64,000 nt of DNA from Diphasiastrum complanatum (lineage: Eukaryota; Streptophyta; Lycopodiopsida; Lycopodiales; Lycopodiaceae). The stretch lies in the NCBI GenBank assembly GCA_029204225.1, contig CM055104.1, positions 47,314,451-47,378,450 on the forward strand, given 5' to 3'. The first letter of the stretch is position 1. Every line of letters starts with the position of its first letter. Both the position numbers and the translations under genes were made by a program. This document shows positions 1 to 10,294 of the stretch, in pieces. The notes beneath the pieces were generated by a model. That model was not told the DNA's origin. It did no database searches and was given only the letters and a program-made list of their open reading frames with translations.

Positions 1-151
1 TCAAGCAAGCTAGTTTAATTTTGTATTTTTTTTAATAGAATTGATTGAGCTCAAAATCGAATAGAATCTTGTTGAGAATTCATTTGTTGATCATTCTCAG
101 GTCCCTAGATAGTGGGATAGCTAGTAGAATCAATCTATTGTTTAGAGGAGG

Positions 152-758
152 ATGGCATCCATGAATGCTTATGTTTTGGATTCTAGTGATACGTTGAACA
201 AATCAAACTATTTTATTTGGAAACTAAGAATGGAATCAATCCTTGTAATGCAAGATTTGATGGACATAGTGAGTGGGGAAGAGGATGAGCCTATCCACCC
301 TCAAGAATCCACTAGATACTAGAAGAGGGGCAAACTAGCCCTCCATTGTATACCAAAATGAATGTAGCCAATGAACTCCTAAAGGAAGTAGGAGAGTGTA
401 CCTCGGCCCAAGAGTCTTGGGAGCCCCTTCAAAAGGTTTATGAGTCAAAGAACACTACAAGGTTGCTTTCCCTGAAGCATCAAATCTTTCAAAGCTACCA
501 AAAGAAGGGAGAGGGTGCTCATTCATATGTTCTAAGGGTCAAGGAGTTAAACAAAGAACTTTCCTTTATAGGAGAATCTATAAAAGAAGATGAGCTTGTA
601 CAACTAATCTTGAATGGCCTTTGTGTAGATTTCTCTAACTTGGTGCAAGGATATGCCATAATGAGCAAGTTTCCATCACTTGAAGACCTCCAAGGTGTCC
701 TCATGGCCGAGGAGCATAGGAGACAACACTTCAATGCAAGGATGGATCACACACCAAA
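152..758 (+). pseudogene. Ty1/copia gag relic, family A
   Basis: N-terminal and central gag (UBN2-type) of a copia retrotransposon. The ATG at 152 follows a purine-rich leader, and the product starts MASMNAYVLDSS. It closely parallels the minus-strand gag at 46922-47902: both share the WKLRMESIL and MDIVSGEEDEP blocks and the later NELLKEVG and SYVLRVK blocks. A TAG at 320 and a frameshift near 345 break it, and the open part resumes at 346. It ends abruptly near 755, where an opposite-strand gag begins, so the zinc knuckle and all of pol are missing. The leader at 1-150 also resembles the leader upstream of the 47.9-kb copy. Dead element. Confidence 0.88.
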
Positions 759-1295
759 CATTTTTTCTACTAGGAAATGTTTTAGCCATCTTATTAGTTG
801 CTTTGTCAAGCTTGGCATTCTGCTCTTCCAATGCTTTCAACTTTGCATCGAACTGTGACTGCATCTTCTCTAGTCGCATCTGTTGCTTCTGGGCAAGTTT
901 TTCAAACTCATATATAAAGAGGTGAGGTCTTTTCCATCCCATTGTAGATTCATCAGCTGATCTTCCAGCATCATGATTTGACTTCTTGATTTCGTCTGAA
1001 ATCTGGTGAGCAATGCATCCCACATCTCCTTAGCTTTGGAGAGTGTAGCCAGGTCAAGTGTGAGACTATCTTTGATGGAAGATGATAGCAAGGCTACTGC
1101 CTTGTCGTTTTTCTCCCTCCACTCACGTAGCTCCTTGCCTGATGTTGTAGGCATCTCTTCTGTGCCATCCACCCAGGGGAATAAACCTTTGCCCTTGAGG
1201 ATGAGTGATGTCTTAACTTTCCAGGCTAGAAAGTTAGATCCTGAAGAATCAAGAATTGTGTAGATCTTGCTTTGCATGTTGCTGATTGAAGCCAT
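756..1295 (-). pseudogene. Ty1/copia gag relic, family B
   Basis: Minus-strand gag beginning MASISNMQSKIYTILDSSG at 1295, with the FLAWKVKTSLILKG and EMWDALLTRF blocks typical of copia gag. After about 140 residues the reading continues in another frame, with a coiled-coil-like stretch (EKLAQKQQMRLEKMQSQ) ending at the junction near 756 with the family A gag. At least one frameshift is present and pol is absent. Primer-site sequences lie just upstream on the same strand (1382-1424), so this is a 5' element end cut off inside gag. Confidence 0.82.
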
Positions 1296-1381
1296 TGCTT
1301 CTTGATGGTTGTTTGTCTAAATGCTAGGCCTCCTGGATCTGATAGCTTCTTGGCTATGTTAGATTATGACAAGATAACCTG

Positions 1382-1424
1382 GCTCTAATACCACTGATGA
1401 CAATGGTGATATGCTCTGATACCA
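1382..1424 (-). other. Duplicated retrotransposon primer-binding sites
   Basis: On the minus strand TGGTATCAGAGC (1413-1424) and TGGTATTAGAGC (1382-1393) occur 31 bp apart. Both match the usual plant LTR element primer site, complementary to the 3' end of initiator methionine tRNA. They lie between the family B gag and its presumed 5' LTR. An element normally has one such site. The second could be a decayed duplicate or the mark of two rearranged ends. Confidence 0.75.
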
Positions 1425-2080
1425 CGGATGAAAAAAAGGTTCGCAGTCGCAAAACAGTCTCGAAGACGAAACAACCGTGATTCAACGCGGTTCGGATGGA
1501 GTTCAGATGTCGTCGTTGGACACTGCCAGCTGAATCACTCCTATAGTCCTCCAAAATGTAGTCAGGCACTACTGATCTACGTTTATAAATTGATGAAGCA
1601 TTCAACGAATTCAACCAATGTGCGAAATTGAAGTGAATGGGAGAATCAGCCATTCGAATAACAGCAGACACATTTGCATTCAAGATCATACATCATAAAA
1701 GAAGACATGTGCACAATGATCTATTGATTTTATCTGATTCTTCAAGCACTGCATGCAGATCCACGCAGTGCGTTGGCGTGAGAGAAATACAGTTCTCTCA
1801 CGAGTGGATGTCTCGCTTACTAGCGGACCTGTGGATCACTATGGATCCTGTTCACAAAACACGTCTTGCACGCAGGCGGACTTCCTGTCTGTATTTCGTC
1901 TTGATTGCTTACTAGCATCAGACTACTTCATCTTCTGTGTGTGTTTTAGTGTCAAGTATCATCCAGCAAGTATATAGTCGCTCTATGTAACTTTAAAATT
2001 AGAGTGATGAAGCATCTACAATTAATCACGGAATCACAAGAGCGGTAGATTAGCCACGACCTAGAGAGTATCTACTGACG
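1425..2080 (-). mobile_element. Probable 5' LTR region of copia family B
   Basis: Non-coding DNA immediately upstream (minus-strand sense) of the primer sites, where the 5' LTR should be. I could not define TG...CA ends. It contains the repeat at 1746-1932 that recurs at 42430-42606. The outer limit is approximate. Confidence 0.4.
1746..1932 (+). repeat. ~185-bp dispersed repeat with internal hairpins, copy 1
   Basis: Starts near ACTGCATGCAGATCCACGC and ends near TAGCATCAGACTACTTC. It is nearly identical to the minus-strand sequence at 42430-42606. Internal self-complementary pieces are visible, such as GAGAGAAATACAGTTCTCTC and the cagac...gtctg arms. Flanking DNA at the two sites differs. 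It could be a small non-autonomous element or an LTR fragment. Confidence 0.7.
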
Positions 2081-2410
2081 TCATGCCATAAGATCATATA
2101 TCTGTACTTCTAGGTACTTGCATGATCTTTGCTGGTACTCTTTGGAGGGTGAGGGTAGCGAAAGTTTCACAACGTTTTTCATGTCGCGTCGTTGGTTTCG
2201 TCTCCATCGTCTGACTTTCTCGTGTTCGACCGCAAAAGATTCTCGTTCGCGAATCTTTCGTGCTTGTGTCTTTTTGACAAGTGTTCGCGAAACTTTCTTG
2301 CTTCGTGTCTCTTGACTTTCATGTTCGCGAACATCTTTGTTAGGCAGAGGGCTGAAAGCTAGCAAGGCTTTGTAAACAAAAACGTTTTGTTTCTTTAATA
2401 ATAGTTTCAA
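2081..2410. other. Non-coding DNA with a TCGCGA cluster
   Basis: No convincing gene. Several TTCGCGAA-type palindromes occur between about 2245 and 2335, with CpG content well above the surroundings. Open frames here are opposite-strand artefacts. Confidence 0.5.
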
Positions 2411-2586
2411 CCGAACAAGACACGAAGGCGAATACCTCAAAGATCAAACGTTCGAAGACCAAAGGAGCTCAAAGGAGAAAACTGAAGGCCGAACGAGACA
2501 CGAAGGCAAATACCTCGAAGATCAAACATTCGAACACCGAAGGAGCTCAAAGGAGAAAGCCGAAGGCTGAACAAGACATGAAGCAA
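2411..2586 (+). repeat. 78-bp tandem repeat, about 2.2 copies
   Basis: Units begin at 2411, 2489 and 2567. Each starts with a version of ccgaacaagacacgaaggc and includes ggagctcaaaggagaaa. The third unit is partial. The repeats differ by a few substitutions, so the duplication is not recent. No protein function is supported. Confidence 0.85.
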
Positions 2587-2639
2587 AGAAGACTTGAAGA
2601 CCGAAAGGCAGTAGATCTTCACACTCCAAGTACGAAGAA

Positions 2640-3040
2640 AATCAAGAAAGTACCAGAAGGACATCCTCCTCCATGAATGATACTGAAGGCAATCTGAATG
2701 CCATTGGAATGTGCTTAATTATCCATTCTTGAACATCAATGTGGGCTAGGCATAGAATTGTCATCCGATGTCCAAGAGTTTGTTAGTAAGCGAGATTGTC
2801 TGATATAGTTCATGAGAGACATAGCATCTTTCACGTCGACGTGCTGCGTGGGTTTGTCACACAAGCGCTCTCAAGATAAGATCATTTTATAATAAATCAG
2901 ATGTTATGCAAATGCTCTTCTTGTCTTGAATGATCTCAAAATGCTTTGATGTCTCATTGTTGTTTGTTCGTAAGCAGGTGTTTACTATTCATTCCGGACA
3001 TAGGGTCATCTTGTTGAATGCGTAACAAATTAAACATAGG
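2640..3040. other. No recognisable feature
   Basis: Intergenic sequence between the 78-bp repeat and the TIR element. I see no gene, RNA or element ends. Confidence 0.4.
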
Positions 3041-3404
3041 CATTAGAGGAATTTTGAGTTCCAAAAAGACCCTTTAAGAATTCATGCAAGATGCCTTTTT
3101 TATTATTAAAATATTATAACACTAATACTTTTAAAAAATCGTAGCTCAGAAGTATGCCATGTAACATATCATTGGAAAGCCCTTGTCGAGCACTTTCTAA
3201 TGCACCAAACTTTGCTAAATTTGGACTTACCACTAAAAAGTTATGCCATTTTTAGTATGGAATCAAAATGTGGACTCAAAAAGTTATGTTACGTAGATTT
3301 CAAATTTGAGTGTTTTGATTGGTCCATGTGTAAGAAAAAATTGTGAAAAAATATAAAAAAAATCTTTACAAAGGGTCTTTTTGGGATTTAGAACTCCTCT
3401 AATG
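3041..3404 (+). mobile_element. CATTAG-type MITE, copy 1 (364 bp)
   Basis: Begins CATTAGAGGAATTTTGAG and ends GAACTCCTCTAATG. The ends are inverted repeats of about 35 bp that both contain AAAAAGACCCTTT (read inward). The body is AT-rich and carries the phrase ccaaactttgctaaatttgg. It is highly similar in the same orientation to 48271-48647, and inverted relative to 31880-32257. Flanks (acatagg / tcagtag) show no target-site duplication. No coding capacity. Confidence 0.88.
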
Positions 3405-3544
3405 TCAGTAGTGTCTGTCTACACTCTGGAAGATTGTAGGTATGAACTAGAAGAAGTAGCCGTCAATCTGAACCGAATTCTAGAAAAAATCAAGATGTTC
3501 ATGGATCTATTCGATGATTTCGATCCCTTGGGGATGAAATTTTT

Positions 3545-4900
3545 GTGATGCACCAAAGCCTAGCGTCCTTTGAACTCCAAATTCCTAGAAGAGGATTTGA
3601 CCAGTTCCATGACACCGCTAATGTTTTTTATTCATCTTTTCAGATCGATAACCAAAATCAAGTATATCAAGCACCAGACACCATTCAGGTCATTGATGTA
3701 GTTAAATCACCAAAGCAGTTCGATGCCACGGTGCTTGATGGTTACAAAGCAGAAGACCTTTTTGAGGATGAAGAACCGACACGATCTCAACGCCAAACAA
3801 GCACCTTGCTGCTGCTGCTACCACAACCGCAACACCCATGGATTCTGGTGACGCACTAGATTTAGTCAATAACCTGCGTGAGTGATCCAGACCATGTTGG
3901 ATGAGAATAAGAACATGGACAAAAGAATATCCGAATTGGGATCTAAGAATACTTTGATCAGCCAGAAGGTGATTTAGCTGAATCGGGAGTTAAAGATCAC
4001 CAAACAACATGAAACAAAGTCCAAAGCTGAGATGAAGAAAGCCCAACAGTCAGTCAAAACATTGGATGGCTATGTGGCGACTCTTCAAAATACCCTCACG
4101 ACTGCTCAAGATCAAGTGGACAAAGCTGTCCAAGATGCCAAACAACAAGTGTTTATGCTTTAGGGACAATTGGATATGGCTGCTACGCTTGATCAAGAGC
4201 GCCTTCAAGGTGAATTGGACGCAACACCCTTGAAAGAGACACATATTTGCAAACACAAGTGTCTGATCATCCTGTCTCACTAGAGAAAATCAGTTATTTA
4301 TTTTAAAAAGTTGAAAACTATCGAATTTCATTGGCAGAGTCTCATATTTGATTTGATAAGTTTAAACGTACAGCATCGACAGAGCTGGCCAAGGAAAAGA
4401 CAATTATCAAGGATTATGAAAAGGCAGCCGCTCAAGTCTTGGAGTCAAATTCTCATGTCTCAATTTCTATTATGCCTCAATTCTCGCCTCAGTCACAAGA
4501 TCAAGGAGGATTTGATACATGCATGGATCAAGGGGGAGATGTTGATGTTGACGAAGTAGTACCAGATGCACAGGCCACGAAAGCAGGTCCATCTACTTCC
4601 AGGGCTAGGCCATTATTTCAGAAGCCGATCACCATCGAGGACCAGATCCAAACTTTTATGTAGCAGCATCCACATGAGTCCTCAATGGGTGGATGGGTAA
4701 TCAAGTTCAAGACCTCCGAGATTGAGGTCGGCAAATTATTGGACAAACTACCAGCATTGGGAGAGCAGCCGACTTGGTGAAAGACAATTTTTGAAAAGCT
4801 CCAGATTTCATCGTGAGCTATGTCGCAAGCCCTTGCCATTGCGAGTAGGTCCTTACTATGTGCCAATGCTGAGATGCAACAAATGAAAATATTTGGAAAT
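3545..4900 (+). pseudogene. Coiled-coil ORF relic, probably LTR-element associated
   Basis: Open pieces in all three frames: 3545-3859, a broken lysine/glutamine-rich stretch at about 3890-4250, and 4439-4663 (includes AGPSTSRARPLF). The middle part would form a coiled coil rich in K, Q, E and D. The architecture (acidic start, coiled coil, S/P-rich linker, tryptophan-containing tail) resembles the coiled-coil ORF downstream of the gypsy integrase at 21.2-23.2 kb on the other strand. It precedes an LTR-like region in the same direction. Homology to the 21-23 kb ORF is inferred from layout, not aligned. At least four frame breaks. Confidence 0.45.
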
Positions 4901-4959
4901 TCCAGTGGGAGAAGTTATGGACTTGGCTCATTACATTCGCCCCGTCCATTTACAATTAC

Positions 4960-5757
4960 TTTACTTTATGCATAAGCAGGCCTTAAGCCCTTTTTTATTC
5001 ATTAGTGACACTTAGACTATATGGTTGGCCTTTGGCCTTATTATTCATTATTAAGCCATTTGGACATATTACTGGAGAGTGGGGTCCTTCTTGGAGGGGG
5101 CACTATTTTCCCTCCCAGTTGGGCCCTAGCCACCGGAAGCTTCCTTTTAGGGCTTCCTCTTGGCTATAAGTAGGGAAACTGTGTCATTTGTTATTCAGCT
5201 GATGATATTGATCTCTCTCGATGCTACCATGTACCACTTTCTTTGATAGGAAAAAGCAATTGGAGAATTTAGGGTGCACTTTGAACTAAAGAGATGTTGA
5301 AAATTAAGAGGGTGTCTCTTAATGCATGTCATCATTGACCTCACATCATCATCATGCAGAAAATTGGGATTTTTCCAAGGACAACGGGCCTTTTGAATGG
5401 TGTCTCTAGTGAGGTGGTCATTGCCACAATTCATGGTTGTCGTGATTAAATGTGAATTTAGACGGACATACTTAAATTAGAATAGAACGTACTTAGAGAG
5501 ATGTAGACCAATGCATTAGTACCAATCATTTGGTAGGTGCCACCAATATTTTTCAACACTCTTTTGTACCATAGCCTTCTAGGATGATCCAAAAGTTGTA
5601 TTCATTTGCTGAAGCATATCCCTTTAGTCTCCTTAATCTCTCTCTTTCCTGCTTTCTAGGGTTAAGTCTTGCTTATGTGCTGCTTTCATAGCTTAAGTCT
5701 TGCTTATGTGATGCTTTCACAGCTTAGCTCTAGGTCAGCTGTGGATCTATTCGTAAC
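4960..5757 (+). mobile_element. Probable LTR before a primer site
   Basis: Non-coding stretch ending just before a perfect primer site at 5759. It contains a TATA-like box (ctataagtaggg, about 5163) followed by a pyrimidine-rich leader, as expected for an LTR promoter. The left edge and TG/CA ends were not resolved. The start is approximate. Confidence 0.55.
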
Positions 5758-5758
5758 T

Positions 5759-5770
5759 TGGTATCAGAGC
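5759..5770 (+). other. Primer-binding site, initiator Met tRNA type
   Basis: Exact TGGTATCAGAGC. It marks reverse-transcription start of a plus-strand LTR element whose internal region begins here. Confidence 0.85.
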
Positions 5771-5787
5771 ACTTTTCTGTGCACTAC

Positions 5788-6075
5788 TTTTTCAGATTTA
5801 GTAGAGGCTGTCCAGCGCTCTAGTAACCCATCACTTTTGTCGATTTTTTCATCAGATTTCCATCGTTTTTTCATATTTAGTAGAGTTTGTCCAGCGCCCT
5901 ACTAACCCATCACTTTCATCGATTTTTTCATCAGATTTCCATCGTTGTCTCAGATTTGGTAGAGGCTAGCCAGCGCCCTACTACCTTGTCACCTTCGTCG
6001 ATTTTCTCCACCGATTTGCTGCCCATTTCGTGGCTTGATTGGAGGTTGTCTAGCGCCCTACTTCATCACCATTTA
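5788..6075 (+). repeat. Four ~78-bp tandem repeats in the element leader
   Basis: Units start at about 5788, 5866, 5945 and 6025, the last partial. Each carries a version of tagtagaggctgtccagcgc, a ctactaaccc box, and cgattttttcatcagatttcc. They begin 17 bp after the primer site, so they occupy the 5' untranslated leader of the LTR element. Confidence 0.85.
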
Positions 6076-6998
6076 GCTATTTTTTGTCAGGATGATCTCT
6101 TTATGATCCATGTTTCCTGGCATATCGCTTGCTTTTCCATGCTACTACAATGTGTGTCGTACTATACCAACAACGTTAATATAGATTTTGTAGTAAATAA
6201 TGTCGTTCCCACAGAGGACAATGTTAGAATGTTATGTATTTGGTACAATTTATGACAAATGGTTTTGAGTGTTATTCTGGCTGTCAACAGACATTAGAAA
6301 GTAACCATTATTACTTGTGTTTGGAGAATGTAATGTCAATAATTTCAGAACAACAATCTGGCCTCTATCAAATTGAATGAAACACGTTCTACAGATGAGA
6401 TGTTATCAGTAGTACAATAATACTACACTCTGGCTGATTAAGGTGTCAACAGAGAATCGAGAATGTTCGATGTATTCGTGGCTGTGCAGACAATCAATTA
6501 ATCACGTTCGCGAACTGTTCGTTTCTAGACAGAAGTCCTCAACAACTTAAGTCCAAATTAATGGTTAAAGAACACGAATAGTTTTAGAGCATGTTAGAAA
6601 TTTATGCCAATTACAATCAGGAACACAGATCAAGGACTCAATTCTTTAGACAGGGACTGTCAGCTCATATGTATACATATAGCTTTATTCAATGATCGTG
6701 CTAGACTTTACCAAAGATAGTCGTTATTCGAGTGCCGAAAAGAAAGTATTCGCGATAGATGAATAAGATGATTTTAAGACAGTTCCTTAGAGCATGTTTT
6801 ATGGAGACACAACAAACGACTGTAATGTGCTAGAGAGTCTGTCTGATCAGAGAGTAATTCATGTAATGCGTAAGAGATTGCTAGTAGACTCAGGATCACT
6901 CACACTCAACAGTGCGGAGAACAGAGATATCTCTTGGATACTTTACACTAGATAAAAATTTACATGGATTATGGTAAAAACCATATTGACCCTTTAGG
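6076..6998. other. Element leader or intergenic DNA, nothing coding
   Basis: No gene recognised. One TTCGCGAA palindrome lies near 6511. The sequence could be the non-coding leader of the LTR element whose primer site is at 5759. Confidence 0.35.
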
Positions 6999-8043
6999 TA
7001 TTGTGGAAAATTCGCTATTGATCTTGCTAATCTTGCTGATAAATATGAGGACGAAGAGAAATTTTATAATCAAAATGTAAGAAAAGTCTTTACATGCCTT
7101 GAAAAAGAAAATGAGGCCTTGTTTGCCGAACCAACGAATTCCTAATACACCCCTCTCTCCACACCCTCTTGTTTTCCTTGACGAGTTGGATGAAGATAGT
7201 GCTTCGCAACTTGAAATCTTCTCACAAGATATCTATGATGTAGGAGACCAATCTACCTTCGAGTTCTGCCAAGCTAAAAATTGTCAAATCCCTATGGTCC
7301 CCAGCCGAACTATTGAGTTCAAATCTGCACATACTGCTTTCGAACTTTGGAGCCTACCCTCTGTAAACTTGCTATCTCCCTTGCCTATAAAACTTTGGAT
7401 TCTACTTGAACATTTGAATAATAAAGAAGTGGAAACTTGCAAACTTGCCGCTTTAAATAAAAATACTTCACTTGAGACACTTATCGCCTTTGACAATATC
7501 ATTTGCATGAACCTTTTTGAACCATCTCGTTGCCCTTCTGAGCAAACCTGGGCTCGGGTTCGTGGACACTTTGACACCAGTTTTATTAGAATGAATATGC
7601 ACCAGGCCAGAATCTGGAATTGGAAGAGACCCTTTTTCAAATGTAGATGTGGTGACAAGTGCAAAAACAACTCTTCCATTGTTTGGTTCGATCACGCTGT
7701 TTGGTTCATAATGAACAATTTGTGTAAGTTTTTCCCTAGTGCATCCTTGCAAAATTAGTTGAATGCATTCTTCCTTTGGCTTCATAAGCTTGCCAGAGAC
7801 GTTGTCAAGTCACACCTCACTTTCCTCTTTATACGCCAACACATGATTGATGCATCTATAGAGTTAGCAGCAAACTCCTCTGCCAAACTACTTGCCAACC
7901 TTGCTGATGTGAAAAACGTTAGAGAAATTGAACGCTTTCTCAGAATACCAAGTTTCTCCACTCTCCAAGATAAATTCTTTCAAAACTCTAATAGAAGACC
8001 CGGCTCTTTCAACTTAAACAACCCGAGTTTGGTGGTGTCTTGA
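6999..8043 (+). pseudogene. N-terminal region of a Penelope-like element, uncertain
   Basis: A frame from about 7002 (starts YCGKFAIDLANLADKYEDEE) ends with a TAA near 7143. Frame-1 ORFs follow at 7099-7758 and 7759-8043, separated only by a TAG, with cysteines in FKCRCGDKCK. A short motif recurs: DLANLADKYED near 7015 and LLANLADVKNV near 7890. Nothing here matches a domain I know. The assignment rests on its position: same strand and same frame (frame 1) as the RT at 8335-9414. Breaks include the stops at 7756 and 8041 and a frameshift around 8050-8330. It could instead be a separate captured ORF. Confidence 0.45.
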
Positions 8044-8334
8044 CAGAATATGGGAAAAAGAAGGAGGTTTATAGGTTACAAAGGTAAGGAGGGGCAAGGC
8101 AGTGCTGCAAAAGAAGATTTACCGGTTAAAAAGCTAAACTTTTACAGGGATTAACTGGCTTGCAGAAGGACGAGGTTCTGGACAGAAGAACTCTTACTAG
8201 AAATGTGGTTGATCAACTACAACTCAACATGCACAAGGACAAGGCAAAGATCTTTTTACACTTACATTACTGCAATAGAATGTTTGAGACAGGTCATGTG
8301 AGACATTTTTACACTCGCATTTTATTATAGATCT

Positions 8335-10087
8335 TTGGCCTTATATATGAGTCCTTCCATGATATTGTGTTCGCATGGTCTTATATGCCGAATATTAAAA
8401 GTGAATGGTATTTTTCATTTGATGTTTTTTTGCAATTTTGAGATTGAAAATCTGCCTTTATGTTCCTGTGCTTCTTTGAAACGTTTCAAAAAGTTCATTT
8501 CGGATAAATTTAGTCATGTACTTACAACGGAGTGCAACATAATTAGAAGTATGTACCTCAAAAAATCATTAGAAAAAAGACTTAATCATATTATGTTGCA
8601 ACATATGTGTATTTATAGTGTGGCTAATGAACTTTATGATGGTTGGTTTAAACTTATGAAGCTTTTACCTGAGTGTGCAATGATAGATGATGATACTGTT
8701 TTGAAACATGCCGAGTTATGTAGACTTGCCGCTATTGATTTCTTAAAAAGAAAAAAATGGATTCAAGGGAATATTGTTAGTTTACAGAAAAAGATAGATG
8801 CCAATAATGAACGACAATGGTTAATCAAACATTTATAGGTCAATGGCGTAGACAAAGCACAACATAATCCATGTTTCATTTGTATTAATCTGGTCAGAAC
8901 ACTAGCAATTAAGAGGCTTGATAGTCAAGATTTCGAACCCTTTCCTAATAGATCAAATAATTTTGTTCATCACTCTTTAGAGCATATAAAGGACACTTTG
9001 GAAAAAAGAATACCGGAAGAGTTCATTTATTCAAAAGAACTTCCCTACCTCTTATGCACTTTTAAAGCTCATAAAAACTCTTTCAGATGAATCACAAATG
9101 CCCATGAGTGCTATTTTTCTGGACTTGCTAAATTCTTGACAGGGGTTCTGGGTATGACACATCCTTTCATTATGGAAGGTGCAGGCCTTAAGGCGAAAAT
9201 ATACAAGAGCTACCTAAATGGGGATACAACTTTACTTTGGCAGTGTGAATCTTCTATTGACTTCTATTTAAATATACCAAAGAAGATTTATTGTATGGAA
9301 GCCATGGATATTTCCAAATGTTACAAAAATATACCCCTGGATGGACCGGATGGGTATAAGAAAACTAATCCTTTTGGCCTTCAAATTCACAAAAAAAAAA
9401 TCCCTTTACTATAAATGGATATCAAATACCAGGGATTTCCAATGGTCCTGGAACAAAAAAAATTCTGACAAATGAAATGCTATTGACATGGATACAATAT
9501 GTGCATGAAATTCTCTTTTGATAGATATTTGTATTGTCAGACTTGGTAATCATACATGGAGACAAATCAGGGGGATTCCTATGGGATTCTCTTACTTCGA
9601 AATGCAATTCATCAAAAGGTTGGCGAAATTGAGACAAATAAAATTTATGACTGATTTCAAGTTCTCGTTCAGATATATTGATGATATATGCTTTATCAAC
9701 AATCCCCTTATCGACAAGTTCATGGACAAAACGCAGCCTAGGACACCGGACAACCCTTTCTGGATCTATCCCTTGGAATATCTCGATATAGATAAAAGCA
9801 ACATCGCCAATAACGTGGTGAACTTTTTTAACATTACCATTTCTTTTAATCCCATAAATGGCAAGGTACTTTTTTCTAAATATGACAAAAGAAGAGATTT
9901 ACCCTTTCAGTTCTTGCAATACATACACTTGGCTTCCAATAGACCAGTGAATAATTCCTACAAAATCATCATATCTCAGGTCATTGCGGCTATGTACTGC
10001 TGTAATAAGCAAGTCAAAACTCTTATTGGTGCATTCAAGAAAAACGGCTTTCTGAAAAACAAATTATGTTCAATCATAGAATGCTGA
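8335..10087 (+). pseudogene. Penelope-like reverse transcriptase relic
   Basis: Ordered RT signatures. A CSCASLKRFKKF...TTECNII module (about 8464-8545) is followed by LEKRLNHI (8571-8594), a pattern I associate with the region before RT in Penelope-like elements. Motif A is DISKCYKNIPLDG (9313). Motif B is RGIPMGFSYFEMQF (9555). The catalytic motif C is RYIDDICFINNP (9671). Downstream come NFFNITISF and the YDKRRDLPF block (9889). Frame 1 is open from 8335 to 9414 except for a TAG (8836) and a TGA (about 9090). A frameshift near 9415-9515 moves the reading to frame 2, which ends at TGA 10087. No GIY-YIG nuclease was found downstream. These motifs fit neither copia (YVDD) nor gypsy RT. Family assignment is from memory. 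Confidence 0.75.
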
Positions 10088-10222
10088 CACAAGAAACCTT
10101 TCCTGGACTATCTTCTGAGCTGCCTACAGATATTTACTATTCTTTGGCGGGCAGTTAACTTTTCTTTAGAGGGGAGCTAGCTGCCCCCTAAGGGATTCAC
10201 TGATTGCGGGTTTGGTCGGTGG

Positions 10223-10225
<3 letters not shown>

Positions 10226-10292
<67 letters not shown>
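10226..10292 (+). repeat. (CT)n microsatellite
   Basis: About 33 uninterrupted CT units shortly after the Penelope-like ORF. An imperfect palindrome (ggggagctagctgcccc) lies just upstream, near 10170. Confidence 0.97.

Positions 10293-10294
<2 letters not shown>

Noticed and set aside
680-925. Plus-strand 81-residue ORF over the family B gag
   Set aside because: Shadow of the minus-strand gag, which has clear copia homology.
5200-5240. CTGATGA considered as a hammerhead ribozyme core
   Set aside because: No GAAA strand or matching stems nearby; likely leader sequence.
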